A stretch of 32,212 nucleotides of DNA, taken from positions 1 to 32,212 of the forward strand of contig PWVT01000298.1 in NCBI GenBank assembly GCA_003562195.1. The letters run 5' to 3'. Source of the stretch: Phycisphaeraceae bacterium (GTDB lineage Bacteria > Planctomycetota > Phycisphaerae > Phycisphaerales > SM1A02). Under the pieces are notes generated by a model. That model had not been told where the DNA came from, did no database searches, and saw only the letters and a program-made list of their open reading frames with translations. This document shows, in pieces, positions 7,958 through 15,619 of this stretch. Made by a program: the position numbers and the translations under genes. Numbering within the stretch: position 1 is the first letter of the stretch; each line of letters starts with the position of its first letter.

Positions 7958-8731
7958 ATGCACCGATTGTGGGTCCACCATTCGTTCGCTGAACCCATGG
8001 CAGCGAGCGGGCTGAATAGCTATGACGCGATCATTCGCCAACTGAACGGTGCTTCAGCGCACATCGGTCACGGTGTCGTGGTTCTGCAAACCCAACTGAC
8101 GTTGAATGAGGTCGTAGTGCCGGTGTTTTTCAAACGGTATTTCGAACCCGAGGCGTCACTACGTTTCCTGGGACGAGTTTCCAAAGCCCGTCGGGAAACC
8201 AGGAGCTACGACACATTTGCTTCGATTGATATCCGTTGCCCACAGTGGGTGGCGTGTGGCGAGGATCGTGATGCGATGGGCCGGTTACGTAGTGCATTCA
8301 TCATCACTGTGGCCGTTCCGGGTGCAATGATGCTCGATCAATACATCCGGAAGTATTGTGCAGAGAAGACATGTCATCGTGTGCAACAAACACGTCGGAG
8401 ACTGATTGAGCAACTTGCAGCGCAAGTGCGAAACGCGCATGAACAGGGATTCTTTCACAATGATTTGCACTGGCGGAACATCATCATCAATGGTCCGGAA
8501 GACGAGCCGCTGGTCTGGTGGATCGACTGCCCGCGCGGTCGGTTTCGACGTCGGTCAATTCTCAAGCATCACTTTCGCATCAAAGACCTTGCTTGCCTTG
8601 ATCGAACAGCAATCGAACTGTGTACGCGACGTGAGCGGCTGCGATTCCTCGTCAGGTACTTGGGCCGTGGAAAGAGTTTGCTGCGACGCTTTGCTCGGGA
8701 TGTCGATGCCTATCGCAAGCGACGTTGGTAG
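7958..8731 (+). CDS. WaaP/InaA/Kdo-kinase-like lipopolysaccharide kinase
   Basis: This 257-residue protein has the compact protein-kinase-like fold of Kdo/heptose kinases (PF06293-type). Visible motifs are VPVFFKRYF with candidate ATP-binding Lys59, a candidate alpha-C glutamate near residue 80, the catalytic loop FFHNDLHWRNIII (Asp169, Asn174), WWIDCPRG with a metal-binding Asp190, and IKDLACLDRTA, a C-lobe helix typical of this family (usually KDLAxL). Expected activity is ATP-dependent phosphorylation of a sugar in LPS core or lipid A; the actual acceptor is unknown. ATG 7958 is used; ATG 7997 is also possible, and neither has an obvious ribosome site. It is divergent from the MmgE/PrpD gene (78-base gap) and convergent with the ycfL-like gene (26-base gap). 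lpxD 4 kb away is the only other LPS gene seen. Confidence 0.8.
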   Translation: MHRLWVHHSFAEPMAASGLNSYDAIIRQLNGASAHIGHGVVVLQTQLTLNEVVVPVFFKRYFEPEASLRFLGRVSKARRETRSYDTFASIDIRCPQWVACGEDRDAMGRLRSAFIITVAVPGAMMLDQYIRKYCAEKTCHRVQQTRRRLIEQLAAQVRNAHEQGFFHNDLHWRNIIINGPEDEPLVWWIDCPRGRFRRRSILKHHFRIKDLACLDRTAIELCTRRERLRFLVRYLGRGKSLLRRFARDVDAYRKRRW

Positions 8732-8757
8732 CGATGCCAGCCGGTCGTGGCAGTCAA

Positions 8758-9171
8758 TCATCGTGCCCAGCGAAGTTCGAGACGATGGCTCACTGCATCG
8801 GTGCTCATTGCGGAACTTCGCAATCGAACAACTTGGCGCGGCTCCATGGGAATCATTTCCCATCCCATCGTCGGCGTGACTTCCATGCCATCCTCGTCAT
8901 AGAACAGAAAGCGGTAATCGACCAAATACTGTCGGTCAGTCATATTGCGTACAGGCACCTCAACGCGATATGGCCGCGCACGGTCGTCCACGATGATGGC
9001 GGGGTGGAATCCCAGCCACGGCCGCAGTTCAGGTGAGAGCACGGAGATCTGCGGGTCATTCAGCGGAGCTGGGTAGGGGTCTCCAAGGCCGGGACTGGGA
9101 GAGAGGTCCGCCCGGCATCCAAGAACCAAAGCCGAGCAGACAAGAGCCGCGAGTGTCGTCATACGTGACAT
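8758..9171 (-). CDS. YcfL-like lipoprotein (DUF1425 family)
   Basis: This 137-residue protein has a lipoprotein signal: MSRMTTLAALVCSALVLGC, with the lipobox LVLGC. The mature part has an Ig-like beta pattern: VEVPVRNMTDRQYLVDYRFLFYDEDGMEVTP followed by WEMIPMEPRQVVRL. That layout (N-T-D/T-x-x-x...Y-R..WYD..G.ev) is the DUF1425/YcfL pattern. In E. coli ycfL sits directly beside lpoB; here it is the last gene of a four-lipoprotein operon containing two LpoB-like genes, which strengthens the call. A good ribosome site (AAAAGGAA) lies about 7 bases upstream of ATG 9171. The biochemical role of YcfL is unknown; a link to penicillin-binding-protein activation is inferred from neighbourhood only. 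Confidence 0.78.
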   Translation of the reverse strand: MSRMTTLAALVCSALVLGCRADLSPSPGLGDPYPAPLNDPQISVLSPELRPWLGFHPAIIVDDRARPYRVEVPVRNMTDRQYLVDYRFLFYDEDGMEVTPTMGWEMIPMEPRQVVRLRSSAMSTDAVSHRLELRWAR

Positions 9172-9198
9172 GGTGAGTTCCTTTTGATCTTCATTCTA

Positions 9199-10596
9199 TC
9201 AGTTTCCAGTGACACGGCCCGTAGAGGTTGCATTCCGTTGAGGTGATCCAAGCGGTCGTGGTGGGGGCGAGTCGCGGCCGTGCATGCGGACATACACCGC
9301 CTTGGGATCGCCATACTCGCCAGGATCAAGATCGTACAGGGTCATCGTCCGGCCATCACCGATGGTCAGGCGCACATCGCCAGGCCCATCCAGTTGAAGT
9401 GGCACGAGGTACACCGACTGCGGCAGGAACTCAAGGTAACGCGTGTCAGCGCGTGCGCCGGCCTGCGTGAGCATGCCAAGAATCATGGCCCCGACTCCAG
9501 CCAGCGCCACTTCGGCTGAGTGTTGTTCAATGCCGATGTACGTTGCCACCGCACCACCGCCGATCAATATCTCGCCGATCGCAGCCTTGGCGCGGCGGAT
9601 GTCTTCCAGATTGTTCCACCGGTGGTCCATTGCCATTCGGCTGATATTGGCAACAGGGATGACACTGAGTCCGCGTCCACTAGTCGGCTGTACCGAGAGC
9701 GATGCTGCTGCAATGCTGAGTGGCTCTTGTTGTTGAAATCGCGCAAGCGCGTTGGCGGGTCCATACGCGATTTTCGTCGGGCCTTTGCCATAGTGGACAA
9801 TCAGCAGTGTGTTGTAGGCGTCCTCCCGCAGCGTTTGCGCCAGTGAGGCCAGGGAGGGATCGATCTCGACGGCAGCGTCGAACATCGCGTCACTCCCACC
9901 GGCTCCACTGAGTCGCGCCCCGATGCCCTGCATGAGAAAGCCAAGGGCGAAGTTGGTGTCGACGGCGGTGTATCCACGATCCAGAAATTCATCATCCGCA
10001 GCAGCTCGACGGGCGAGTAGCTCTGGTGTCTGATATGCGCCGAAATCTGTCAGGCGGAACAGGGCATTGGCAGATGCGGCTCGTGCGTTTTCCCAGTCTC
10101 CCATTATCGCGTACAGCGTGGCGACATAGTGGTACATCATCGCCTGTTCAAACGGTTCGCCCTTCCAGATTCGCACACCCTCGTACAGCATGATGGCTGC
10201 CGTTGTACGGTCAGCATTGAGACCGGCGGTTGAAAGCAGTTCGAAGCTGTATCCCAACGCTCGCTCAGCTTCCGCAAGATCGCCCGCGGCTAATGCTGCC
10301 ATACCCAGCCGTGCGTTGTTGAGCAGAACCTGCTCGTCATTGCGCGTCAGCGCATCCGGTCGCAGAGCTTCGCGAGCTGCGTCGTACTCATAGCCGTAGT
10401 ACGCATGAATCGCCGCAAAATTGCGCGGTGCCTGGCATCCCGCAGACAACATCACCAGCATGAGCGGAAGCAACCCTGTCAACATCCAGCAGAGCAGCCG
10501 TGCAGACACGTGGCGGCGCAACGAGACACTCCTGGTCCATGACACGCGGACACACCGCCAATGACCGAAATGGATGCGTGTTTCAAGCACCATCAT
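9199..10596 (-). CDS. COG3014-like TPR lipoprotein
   Basis: The product is up to 465 residues, exported as a lipoprotein (GLLPLMLVMLSAGC lipobox). Helical repeat-like sequence follows (LLNNARLGMAALAAGDLAEAERALGYSFELL, then MMYHYVATLYAIMGDWENARAAS). After that comes a region with a Gly/Ala-rich hydrophobic segment, RAKAAIGEILIGGGAVATYIGIEQ, and a beta-rich end (YLEFLPQSVYLVPLQL). This architecture and the position beside lpoB and ycfL homologues match the uncharacterised COG3014 family. ATG 10596 is the track start. However, a TTG at 10521 is preceded by AGGAG at 7 bases and gives MRRHVSARLLCWMLTG, a normal-length lipoprotein signal, so I suspect the shorter form. It sits 20 bases after the second lpoB-like gene and 27 bases before ycfL. 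Function is unknown; it may scaffold the lipoprotein set. Confidence 0.75.
   Translation of the reverse strand: MMVLETRIHFGHWRCVRVSWTRSVSLRRHVSARLLCWMLTGLLPLMLVMLSAGCQAPRNFAAIHAYYGYEYDAAREALRPDALTRNDEQVLLNNARLGMAALAAGDLAEAERALGYSFELLSTAGLNADRTTAAIMLYEGVRIWKGEPFEQAMMYHYVATLYAIMGDWENARAASANALFRLTDFGAYQTPELLARRAAADDEFLDRGYTAVDTNFALGFLMQGIGARLSGAGGSDAMFDAAVEIDPSLASLAQTLREDAYNTLLIVHYGKGPTKIAYGPANALARFQQQEPLSIAAASLSVQPTSGRGLSVIPVANISRMAMDHRWNNLEDIRRAKAAIGEILIGGGAVATYIGIEQHSAEVALAGVGAMILGMLTQAGARADTRYLEFLPQSVYLVPLQLDGPGDVRLTIGDGRTMTLYDLDPGEYGDPKAVYVRMHGRDSPPPRPLGSPQRNATSTGRVTGN
10529..10533 (-). promoter_or_regulatory. Shine-Dalgarno supporting a TTG start for the COG3014-like gene
   Basis: AGGAG on the minus strand lies 7 bases before TTG 10521, the first codon of a compact lipoprotein signal. 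The annotated ATG at 10596 has only a poorly spaced AGGAC directly in front of it. Confidence 0.45.
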
Positions 10597-10616
10597 GTCC
10601 TGTTTGATTCAACGTC

Positions 10617-11192
10617 TCAATCGAACGTTCGGCCCGAAACGGCTCGCTTGACTTCCCATGCGTCTTCCCATGCGATGGTGCCGCTGCGAAGGTCAATGAG
10701 TTGGAAGCTACATACATACGCATCTGAGCGTCCCGCTGCGGAAGTATGGGTGAGTGTGTGAAACTCTGCGGTGAGTTGGTGCGTCGGATTCATCCGTAAA
10801 CCATACGGCTCATGTGACGTGCCCAATTCATCAGCGACGATCGGCCATCGCTCAGGAGGGATGATCCAGATCAGGTTGCGACGCTGCGCGACATCAGTCT
10901 GTGCAAGCAGCGCACGCATTCTGCCGATATACATCCATCGTTCCCGTTCGGGAATGATCTGATTCGTGTGATTCACCACACGATAGATCGAGATCACCCA
11001 CGGTTCATCTTCCTCATTCCGAGTGCCGATTCGATCGTCCTGGGTGAACGAGCGAGCCATGCGATCAGTCATGTTCACCAGATCCACGCTGTTGAGAAAC
11101 GTGGTACGCGTCTGGGGAGGACTCGCGCACGCGGCAAGTGCGAGCACGAACAGCAGTGATGCACTGAAGGCGGCATGAGGATGGGAAACCAT
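10617..11192 (-). CDS. LpoB-like lipoprotein, diverged second copy
   Basis: The 191-residue protein starts at ATG 11192 (MVSHPHAAFSASLLFVLALAAC). GGAAGG lies 9 bases upstream, so the longer track start at 11243, which overlaps the previous gene, is rejected. The lipobox is LAAC. Mature sequence shares with the neighbouring LpoB-like protein the blocks DLVNMTDRMAR near the start and FQLIDLRSGTIAWEDAWEVK at the end. The second is the classic LpoB closing strand pattern (LvDlktGxIvWxdexei). The middle (VISIYRVVNHTNQIIP) fits the LpoB core strand with NxT, but the region is diverged and has extra residues (RERWMYIGRMRALL). It ends with a charged tail. LpoB activates the class A penicillin-binding protein PBP1B in enterobacteria; that this copy does so is inference. 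Confidence 0.72.
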   Translation of the reverse strand: MVSHPHAAFSASLLFVLALAACASPPQTRTTFLNSVDLVNMTDRMARSFTQDDRIGTRNEEDEPWVISIYRVVNHTNQIIPERERWMYIGRMRALLAQTDVAQRRNLIWIIPPERWPIVADELGTSHEPYGLRMNPTHQLTAEFHTLTHTSAAGRSDAYVCSFQLIDLRSGTIAWEDAWEVKRAVSGRTFD

Positions 11193-11209
11193 GGCCGATT
11201 GCCTTCCAG

Positions 11210-11830
11210 CTAGTTGAACTTCACCTCGTAGGAGTTCTCCCACACAATCGCGCCAGCACCGATATCCGGACCAGTTGCTGCGTCACGCAATTGCACAAGC
11301 TGATAATTGAGCAAGTAATAGTTTGTACCACCACGTGGCAGGTCGTAGATTTCACACGTGAGGACATAATCGGCTCTTGATCGATAGGCAATGGCGCTGG
11401 AGTCGAAGTCCTTGCCGCCATACTCGCGAGTGCGCTGTTGCTCGATGTAGGCACTTTCACGGACGAATTCGAGGCCTTCACGCGCGCCGGATGAATTCAG
11501 TTGCGAACGCAACCGCGCGAGGAAGACCTGGTAGTCCGCGTGCGGGGCGCTGGTCTTGTTCTCGATCTGGCCGACAAAAATGCGAGGCGGGCTGTTTCGG
11601 TTCGTGATATCCAACCGTTGAGCGATATCCCGTGCCATGCGGTCAGTGGCATTGACGAGGTCGGCACTTCGTGGCGCCATGACACCAAGTTCAGACGGCG
11701 CATCGCTGGTGGGGTCCATCCGGTAGCCGGACGTGCCACGATTGTGCGGCGGGGGCTGGCAGGCAGTCACGGCAAGGATGCTCAGGGCAAGAACGGCTTT
11801 GATCGCAGTGTTCACGGCGTTTCCTTTCAT
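11210..11830 (-). CDS. lpoB: LpoB-like penicillin-binding-protein activator lipoprotein
   Basis: The 206-residue protein has a lipoprotein signal (IKAVLALSILAVTAC) and a disordered Pro/Ser/Thr linker, as LpoB has to reach through peptidoglycan. The LpoB core follows: SADLVNATDRMARDI, PRIFVGQIENKTSAP (the strand with NxTS), FLARLRSQLNSSG, SRADYVLTCEIYDL (GADYxLxGxI-like) and YQLVQLRDAATG...GAIVWENSYEVKF. The fit to LpoB is good over the whole domain. ATG 11830 is given, but a GTG five codons on (11815) is preceded by AAAGGAA at ideal spacing and would yield MNTAIKAVLALSILAVTAC, so the true start may be 11815. It is the first gene of the four-lipoprotein operon; a terminator lies upstream, so the promoter is probably in 11831-11925. 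The target synthase is not in the window. Confidence 0.8.
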   Translation of the reverse strand: MKGNAVNTAIKAVLALSILAVTACQPPPHNRGTSGYRMDPTSDAPSELGVMAPRSADLVNATDRMARDIAQRLDITNRNSPPRIFVGQIENKTSAPHADYQVFLARLRSQLNSSGAREGLEFVRESAYIEQQRTREYGGKDFDSSAIAYRSRADYVLTCEIYDLPRGGTNYYLLNYQLVQLRDAATGPDIGAGAIVWENSYEVKFN

Positions 11831-11924
11831 TGGCGTGGTTCCAGTCCGTTAGTGCAGACACACTTGGACGGCTGCTTGTTCCATCTCAATGCGCGATGAT
11901 ATGGCCGCCATAGGCCAAAGGTTC

Positions 11925-11954
11925 GAGAAAGAAAAAGTCCGCCGAAGCGGACTT
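11925..11954 (-). terminator. Intrinsic terminator of the short secretin-N-domain gene
   Basis: On the minus strand AAGTCCGC-TTCG-GCGGACTT forms an 8-base stem with a stable UUCG tetraloop, followed directly by TTTCTTTCT. It lies 34 bases after the stop of the 11989-13005 gene and upstream of the lpoB-like operon, which it insulates. Confidence 0.82.
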
Positions 11955-11988
11955 GAAAAGTCATCGGACGAGAATGATGAGGCCGGTG

Positions 11989-13005
11989 TCAAGGCCGCTG
12001 GCGATCACGATTACCGCCGCTGCTGCCTGCCTGTTCACCAATGTCGCGACCGCGGCGGACATCCTCGACGCGGATGTTGGACAAACCGCCGGAAAATCGC
12101 ACATATCGTCGTTCTGCTTGTGCTTGGGAGCGATTTGCGGGTCTGACAGCAAATGGGTAGCCGCCAATTTGTCGGTGAATGAAGTCCGGGGCACGGATGA
12201 TCAGTTGGCCGTGATAGTACCGAATGGTTGCCCAGTCACCGCCAAGGATTTCCCAGCCATCAGGTTCGATGGTCTCGGTGATCAGGTCAATGATTTGCTG
12301 GACGCGTTCTTCCTCAGTGAGGCGTTCTCTTTCCTGGCCGGGTTCACCGAAGAGGCCTCCACCACCCTGGCCGCCTCCACCGCCGCCCCCGCCACCACCG
12401 CCGCCTCGCCCACCGCCGCCCCCACCGCCACCGCCGCCTCCACCACCGCCTTGATCGAGGGCTTGGTTGAGGTCGAATTGCGGGGCATTGTCAAACAGCG
12501 GCACTTCAAAAAGCAAGTCGCGAATCGGGTAATAGCGAATCTCTTTTGCAGCCGGTGCAGCAAGGCGATCTTTCGTGCCAACTTCGAGGAAGCCATCACG
12601 AAGCTGCCATGTGGTTTCATCAAAGTCCGAGGCCTGTTCGAGTACGCGCTCCAGAATGCTCAAAGCAGGCATTTCTCGGCTGTCAAGGGTGATCGGAGCA
12701 TCGGGATCCAGCCCATGTCCAGCGCGATCAGTGCTATACCGTGCGATGATGTTGATTCCAAGCACTGTTTGCAGGTAGTCAATAGCGTCGCGTGCGGGTG
12801 TCTCCTGAAACGGTGCAGAGATATCCGTATACAGAAGCACGCTGAGAATGTGGGCCTTATCGGTATCAGCAGCGCGGGTTCGTTCCTGCTGCTGGCGGAC
12901 GTGCTCCAAGCGTTGGCCCAGCCCTTGCGCATAGGTGTCACTGCCTACGATACCAAGCAATAATGTGCCGGAAACTGCAAGTGCGAACGGTCGAATTGAC
13001 TTCAT
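11989..13005 (-). CDS. Secretin N-domain protein without a secretin barrel, poly-Gly linker
   Basis: This 338-residue exported protein has the signal MKSIRPFALAVSGTLLLGIVG and probable cleavage after TYA. Residues about 50-150 form an STN-like domain (VLLYTDISAPFQETPARDAIDYLQ). EIRYYPIRDLLFEVPLFDNA and PQFDLNQALDQ follow, then Gly14-Arg-Gly12-Gln-Gly4, LFGEPGQERER and a short N1-like module (IEPDGWEILGG...GQLIIRAPDFIHRQIGG). From there homology with the large secretin at 21894-24743 stops. The protein ends in an Arg-rich tail (RRYVRFSGGLSNIRVEDVRR) instead of a barrel domain. Start at 13005 has GGAGAGG 3-5 bases upstream. I found no frame in which the barrel continues, so it looks like a shortened paralogue or accessory subunit rather than a fresh frameshift. 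Function is unknown; a structural or periplasmic partner of the large secretin is one possibility. Confidence 0.75.
   Translation of the reverse strand: MKSIRPFALAVSGTLLLGIVGSDTYAQGLGQRLEHVRQQQERTRAADTDKAHILSVLLYTDISAPFQETPARDAIDYLQTVLGINIIARYSTDRAGHGLDPDAPITLDSREMPALSILERVLEQASDFDETTWQLRDGFLEVGTKDRLAAPAAKEIRYYPIRDLLFEVPLFDNAPQFDLNQALDQGGGGGGGGGGGGGGRGGGGGGGGGGGGQGGGGLFGEPGQERERLTEEERVQQIIDLITETIEPDGWEILGGDWATIRYYHGQLIIRAPDFIHRQIGGYPFAVRPANRSQAQAERRYVRFSGGLSNIRVEDVRRGRDIGEQAGSSGGNRDRQRP
12355..12450 (-). repeat. GGN trinucleotide-type tract encoding Gly14-Arg-Gly12-Gln-Gly4
   Basis: The coding strand is a run of GGC, GGT, GGA and GGG codons interrupted by CGA and CAG. Mixed third positions show it is not a pure slippage product. 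The opposite strand gives spurious proline- and alanine-rich ORFs in the track. Confidence 0.9.
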
Positions 13006-13206
13006 CGGCCTCTCCTTTTGGGGGCTCTACCATGACGTGAACGGCGTGCCTTTTCTTCTTACGAATTGCCGCTCACGGCCTTGTGTATGACTCTACACAG
13101 AGAAACGTCCACAAGCCATTAAAATTTCGGCCGGTTGGCACGATCGGTTGCGGATGATTGGCATCTTATCGGTACCAATTTTGCCTGCTGGTACAAAGGT
13201 CGACTG

Positions 13207-13220
13207 TACACTTGACACTG
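13207..13220 (+). promoter_or_regulatory. Possible -10 element close to the priA GTG start
   Basis: TACACT ends 7 bases before GTG 13220, the spacing at which transcription would begin at or next to the start codon. No Shine-Dalgarno lies in range. The same TACACT-N7-start arrangement occurs before carA. No convincing -35 was identified. Confidence 0.3.
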
Positions 13221-15529
13221 TGACGACGCTTTTCGGCAATGAAGCTGCGACCGGATACGCCCGGGTGGCGGTTGAGCGGGGGGTGGACCGGTACCCCGAT
13301 GGCCTCACCTACGCCATCCCCCAATCGCTCAGCGAGATCCGGCCGGGCGACCGGGTCATCGTACCGCTCGGCCGGGGCAACACCGCCACTGCAAGTTACG
13401 TCATCGACGTTGCCCAGAACACCACGCTTGACCCCGCCAAACTCAAGCCCATCACCCGCCGCGACGATGCTTCCGCCCGATTGCCGGGCCAACTGGTCGA
13501 ACTTGCCCGATGGATCAGCAACTACTACTGCGCGCCAATCGGCATGACGCTGGCGTCAATGCTCCCCGCAGCCGTGAAACGCAACGTCGGTTCGGTCACC
13601 AAAACCATGATCGACCTCGGCGATCCGCTGCCACTGGATGAAAAACTCCCGCCCAAGCAGCGACAGGTGTTGGAAGTGCTCGCCAAGCTCGAACCCGCCC
13701 AACGTCCGATCGAGCTTCGCACATTGGCGGATATGGCTGAGCTAAAGACCACCGGACCGATCAAAAAACTCATCGACCGCGGCCTGGTGGAGACATCCCG
13801 GCGTACAGCCGTGGAAGCACTCTGGTCACAGCACACCAGTGATGCCACCGTGCCCGAACGCCTGACCGAACCGCAAGCGAAGGTCATCGACGAAGTTGCG
13901 GGAGGCCTTGACGACGGGTTTGCTGTGCATCTGCTGCATGGCGTCACAGGTTCGGGCAAGACCGAGGTATATATCCGCCTGATCGAACGTGTAATCGCAG
14001 CTGGGAAGACCGTGCTGCTGCTGGTGCCGGAAATCTCCCTTACGCCGCAAACCAGCGGGCGGCTGATCGGCCGCTTTTCCGATCATCGCGTGGCGATTTT
14101 GCATTCAGGCCTGACCGCAGCGCAGCGTCATCAACACTGGCTCATGGCGGCTGAAGGCCGATCGCCGATTGTTCTGGGTGCGCGTTCAGCGGTGTTTGCG
14201 CCGATTCCCGATGACAAACTCGGGCTGATCATCGTCGATGAAGAGCACGACGGCTCATACAAGCAGGACCAGGTGCCCCGGTATCACGGCCGGGATGTCG
14301 CGATCCGCAGAGCGCAGCTTGCCAAGTGCCCGATTTTGCTCGGCAGTGCAACGCCTTCGCTGGAAAGCTGGCACAACGCGCACCGCGGAGGCAAGGGTGC
14401 GTTCACACTGCACCGACTGGCCGACCGCGTGCCCGGCGCGCAGCTTCCCATCGTGAAGGTTGTGGACTTCCGCGAACAGCAACGAGCCCATCAGGATCGA
14501 CGGGTGCACCTGATCGGCCCCGCGATGCAGACAGCGCTGGGGCGAACGCTCGAAGTCGGCGCGCAGGCGTTGATTCTGCTCAACCGTCGGGGATACGCCA
14601 ACTACATCGCCTGCCCTGATTTCAACTGCGGCTGGACCATGCAGTGCGACCATTGCGATGTCACGATGGTCTATCACCTCAACAAGCAATTGCCCAAGCC
14701 GGGTGCAGGATACGTGCGCTGCCATCACTGTCTTGCTGAGCAGAAGCTCCCCGCCACCTGCCCGGATTGTCACAAGCGCATCAGCACCTTCGGCCTTGGC
14801 ACACAGCGCGTTGAGGAGGAGTTGCACCGCATGTTTCCGATGCTGGTTGAAGGCGACACCATGCTGCGCGTGGATAGCGACACGATGCACGGGGCGAAGG
14901 ATTTTCACGATGCGCTCAGCCGGTTCGGTTCGGGGCAACTGCGCGTGCTGGTGGGGACGCAGATGATCGCCAAGGGGCTGGACTATCCGGGCGTGCGTCT
15001 GGTGGGGGTGATCAATGCGGATACGTCGATCAACCTGCCGGACTTTCGCGCCACCGAGCGAACGTTCCAGCTTGTCAGCCAGGTGGCCGGCCGCAGCGGC
15101 CGCGGGGCTGACCGGGGCATGGTGATCGTGCAGACGTTCAATCCGTCCGCGCCGTCAATTCAGTTGGCAGCAAAGCATGACTTTGTATCTTTCGCGCGCA
15201 TTGAACTGGCTCAACGCAAGCAGGGGGGCCTGCCGCCGCTGACGCGCATGACGCGCATCGTGCTGCGTGATGAGGATCATCTGAAATGTTTGGCATTGGC
15301 AAAAGCGACCGCCGAGCGGCTGCGTCAACTGGCGGGCGAAGCCGTGCGCGTGCGCGGCCCTGCGCCGTGCCCGATCGCGCGTATTGCTGGCAAACACCGC
15401 CAGCAGATCGAACTGCTCGCGCCGACGGCCGGCATCATGCAGACGCTGCTCGCAGCCGCGCGCAGTGAAGGCGTCATCAAGGCAGGCACTGCGATGGCGA
15501 TTGATGTGGACCCAATCGCACTGTTGTAA
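13220..15529 (+). CDS. priA: Replication restart helicase PriA
   Basis: PriA reloads the replisome at stalled forks. The start chosen is GTG 13220 (769 residues). The track start is a TTG 24 codons upstream whose residues are not PriA-like, whereas ARVAVERGVDRYPDGLTYAIP is the normal PriA N-terminal DNA-binding opening. Walker A is HGVTGSGKTEVYIRL (about residue 240) and the DExH box is IIVDEEHDGSYKQ (about 340). LLGSATPSLESW is motif III. Eight zinc cysteines lie at about residues 465-515 (ACPDFNCGW, CDHCD, RCHHC, CPDC). Helicase motifs V and VI are VLVGTQMIAKGLDYPGV and QLVSQVAGRSGRG. E. coli PriA has 732 residues. It is divergent from the short secretin-N gene, and the 214-base gap holds only weak palindromes. 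Confidence 0.95.
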   Translation: MTTLFGNEAATGYARVAVERGVDRYPDGLTYAIPQSLSEIRPGDRVIVPLGRGNTATASYVIDVAQNTTLDPAKLKPITRRDDASARLPGQLVELARWISNYYCAPIGMTLASMLPAAVKRNVGSVTKTMIDLGDPLPLDEKLPPKQRQVLEVLAKLEPAQRPIELRTLADMAELKTTGPIKKLIDRGLVETSRRTAVEALWSQHTSDATVPERLTEPQAKVIDEVAGGLDDGFAVHLLHGVTGSGKTEVYIRLIERVIAAGKTVLLLVPEISLTPQTSGRLIGRFSDHRVAILHSGLTAAQRHQHWLMAAEGRSPIVLGARSAVFAPIPDDKLGLIIVDEEHDGSYKQDQVPRYHGRDVAIRRAQLAKCPILLGSATPSLESWHNAHRGGKGAFTLHRLADRVPGAQLPIVKVVDFREQQRAHQDRRVHLIGPAMQTALGRTLEVGAQALILLNRRGYANYIACPDFNCGWTMQCDHCDVTMVYHLNKQLPKPGAGYVRCHHCLAEQKLPATCPDCHKRISTFGLGTQRVEEELHRMFPMLVEGDTMLRVDSDTMHGAKDFHDALSRFGSGQLRVLVGTQMIAKGLDYPGVRLVGVINADTSINLPDFRATERTFQLVSQVAGRSGRGADRGMVIVQTFNPSAPSIQLAAKHDFVSFARIELAQRKQGGLPPLTRMTRIVLRDEDHLKCLALAKATAERLRQLAGEAVRVRGPAPCPIARIAGKHRQQIELLAPTAGIMQTLLAAARSEGVIKAGTAMAIDVDPIALL

Positions 15530-15619
15530 GCTTGAGCAATGTCAGGCATTCGACCGTGATTCTCACTGTTCCCGGAAGCGGTGAACAACAGGTACGATTC
15601 TGTACTTAGAGGGCAGCCC

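Noticed and set aside
7880-8041. N-terminal extension of the MmgE/PrpD ORF
   Set aside because: It overlaps the divergent kinase gene and lacks any family-like sequence; ATG 7879 gives a normal-length protein.
11961-12194. Possible frameshift in the short secretin-N gene restoring a secretin barrel
   Set aside because: The alternative minus-strand frame (PRTSFTDKLAATHLL...) has no resemblance to the barrel domain, and the gene is followed by a clean terminator.
11953-12963. Plus-strand 336-residue ORF opposite the short secretin-N gene, and the similar minus-strand 415-residue ORF at 22311-23558
   Set aside because: Both are antisense shadows; their Ala/Thr/Pro-rich runs are the complement of the GGN tracts, and the opposite strands have signal peptides, ribosome sites and domains.
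13076-13100. Small palindrome TGTGTA-TGACTC-TACACA upstream of priA
   Set aside because: A 6-base stem found once; too weak to call an operator without other copies.
15565-15595. Hairpin GTTCCCG-GAAG-CGGTGAAC after priA
   Set aside because: Short stem with a bulge and no T-run; not convincing as a terminator.
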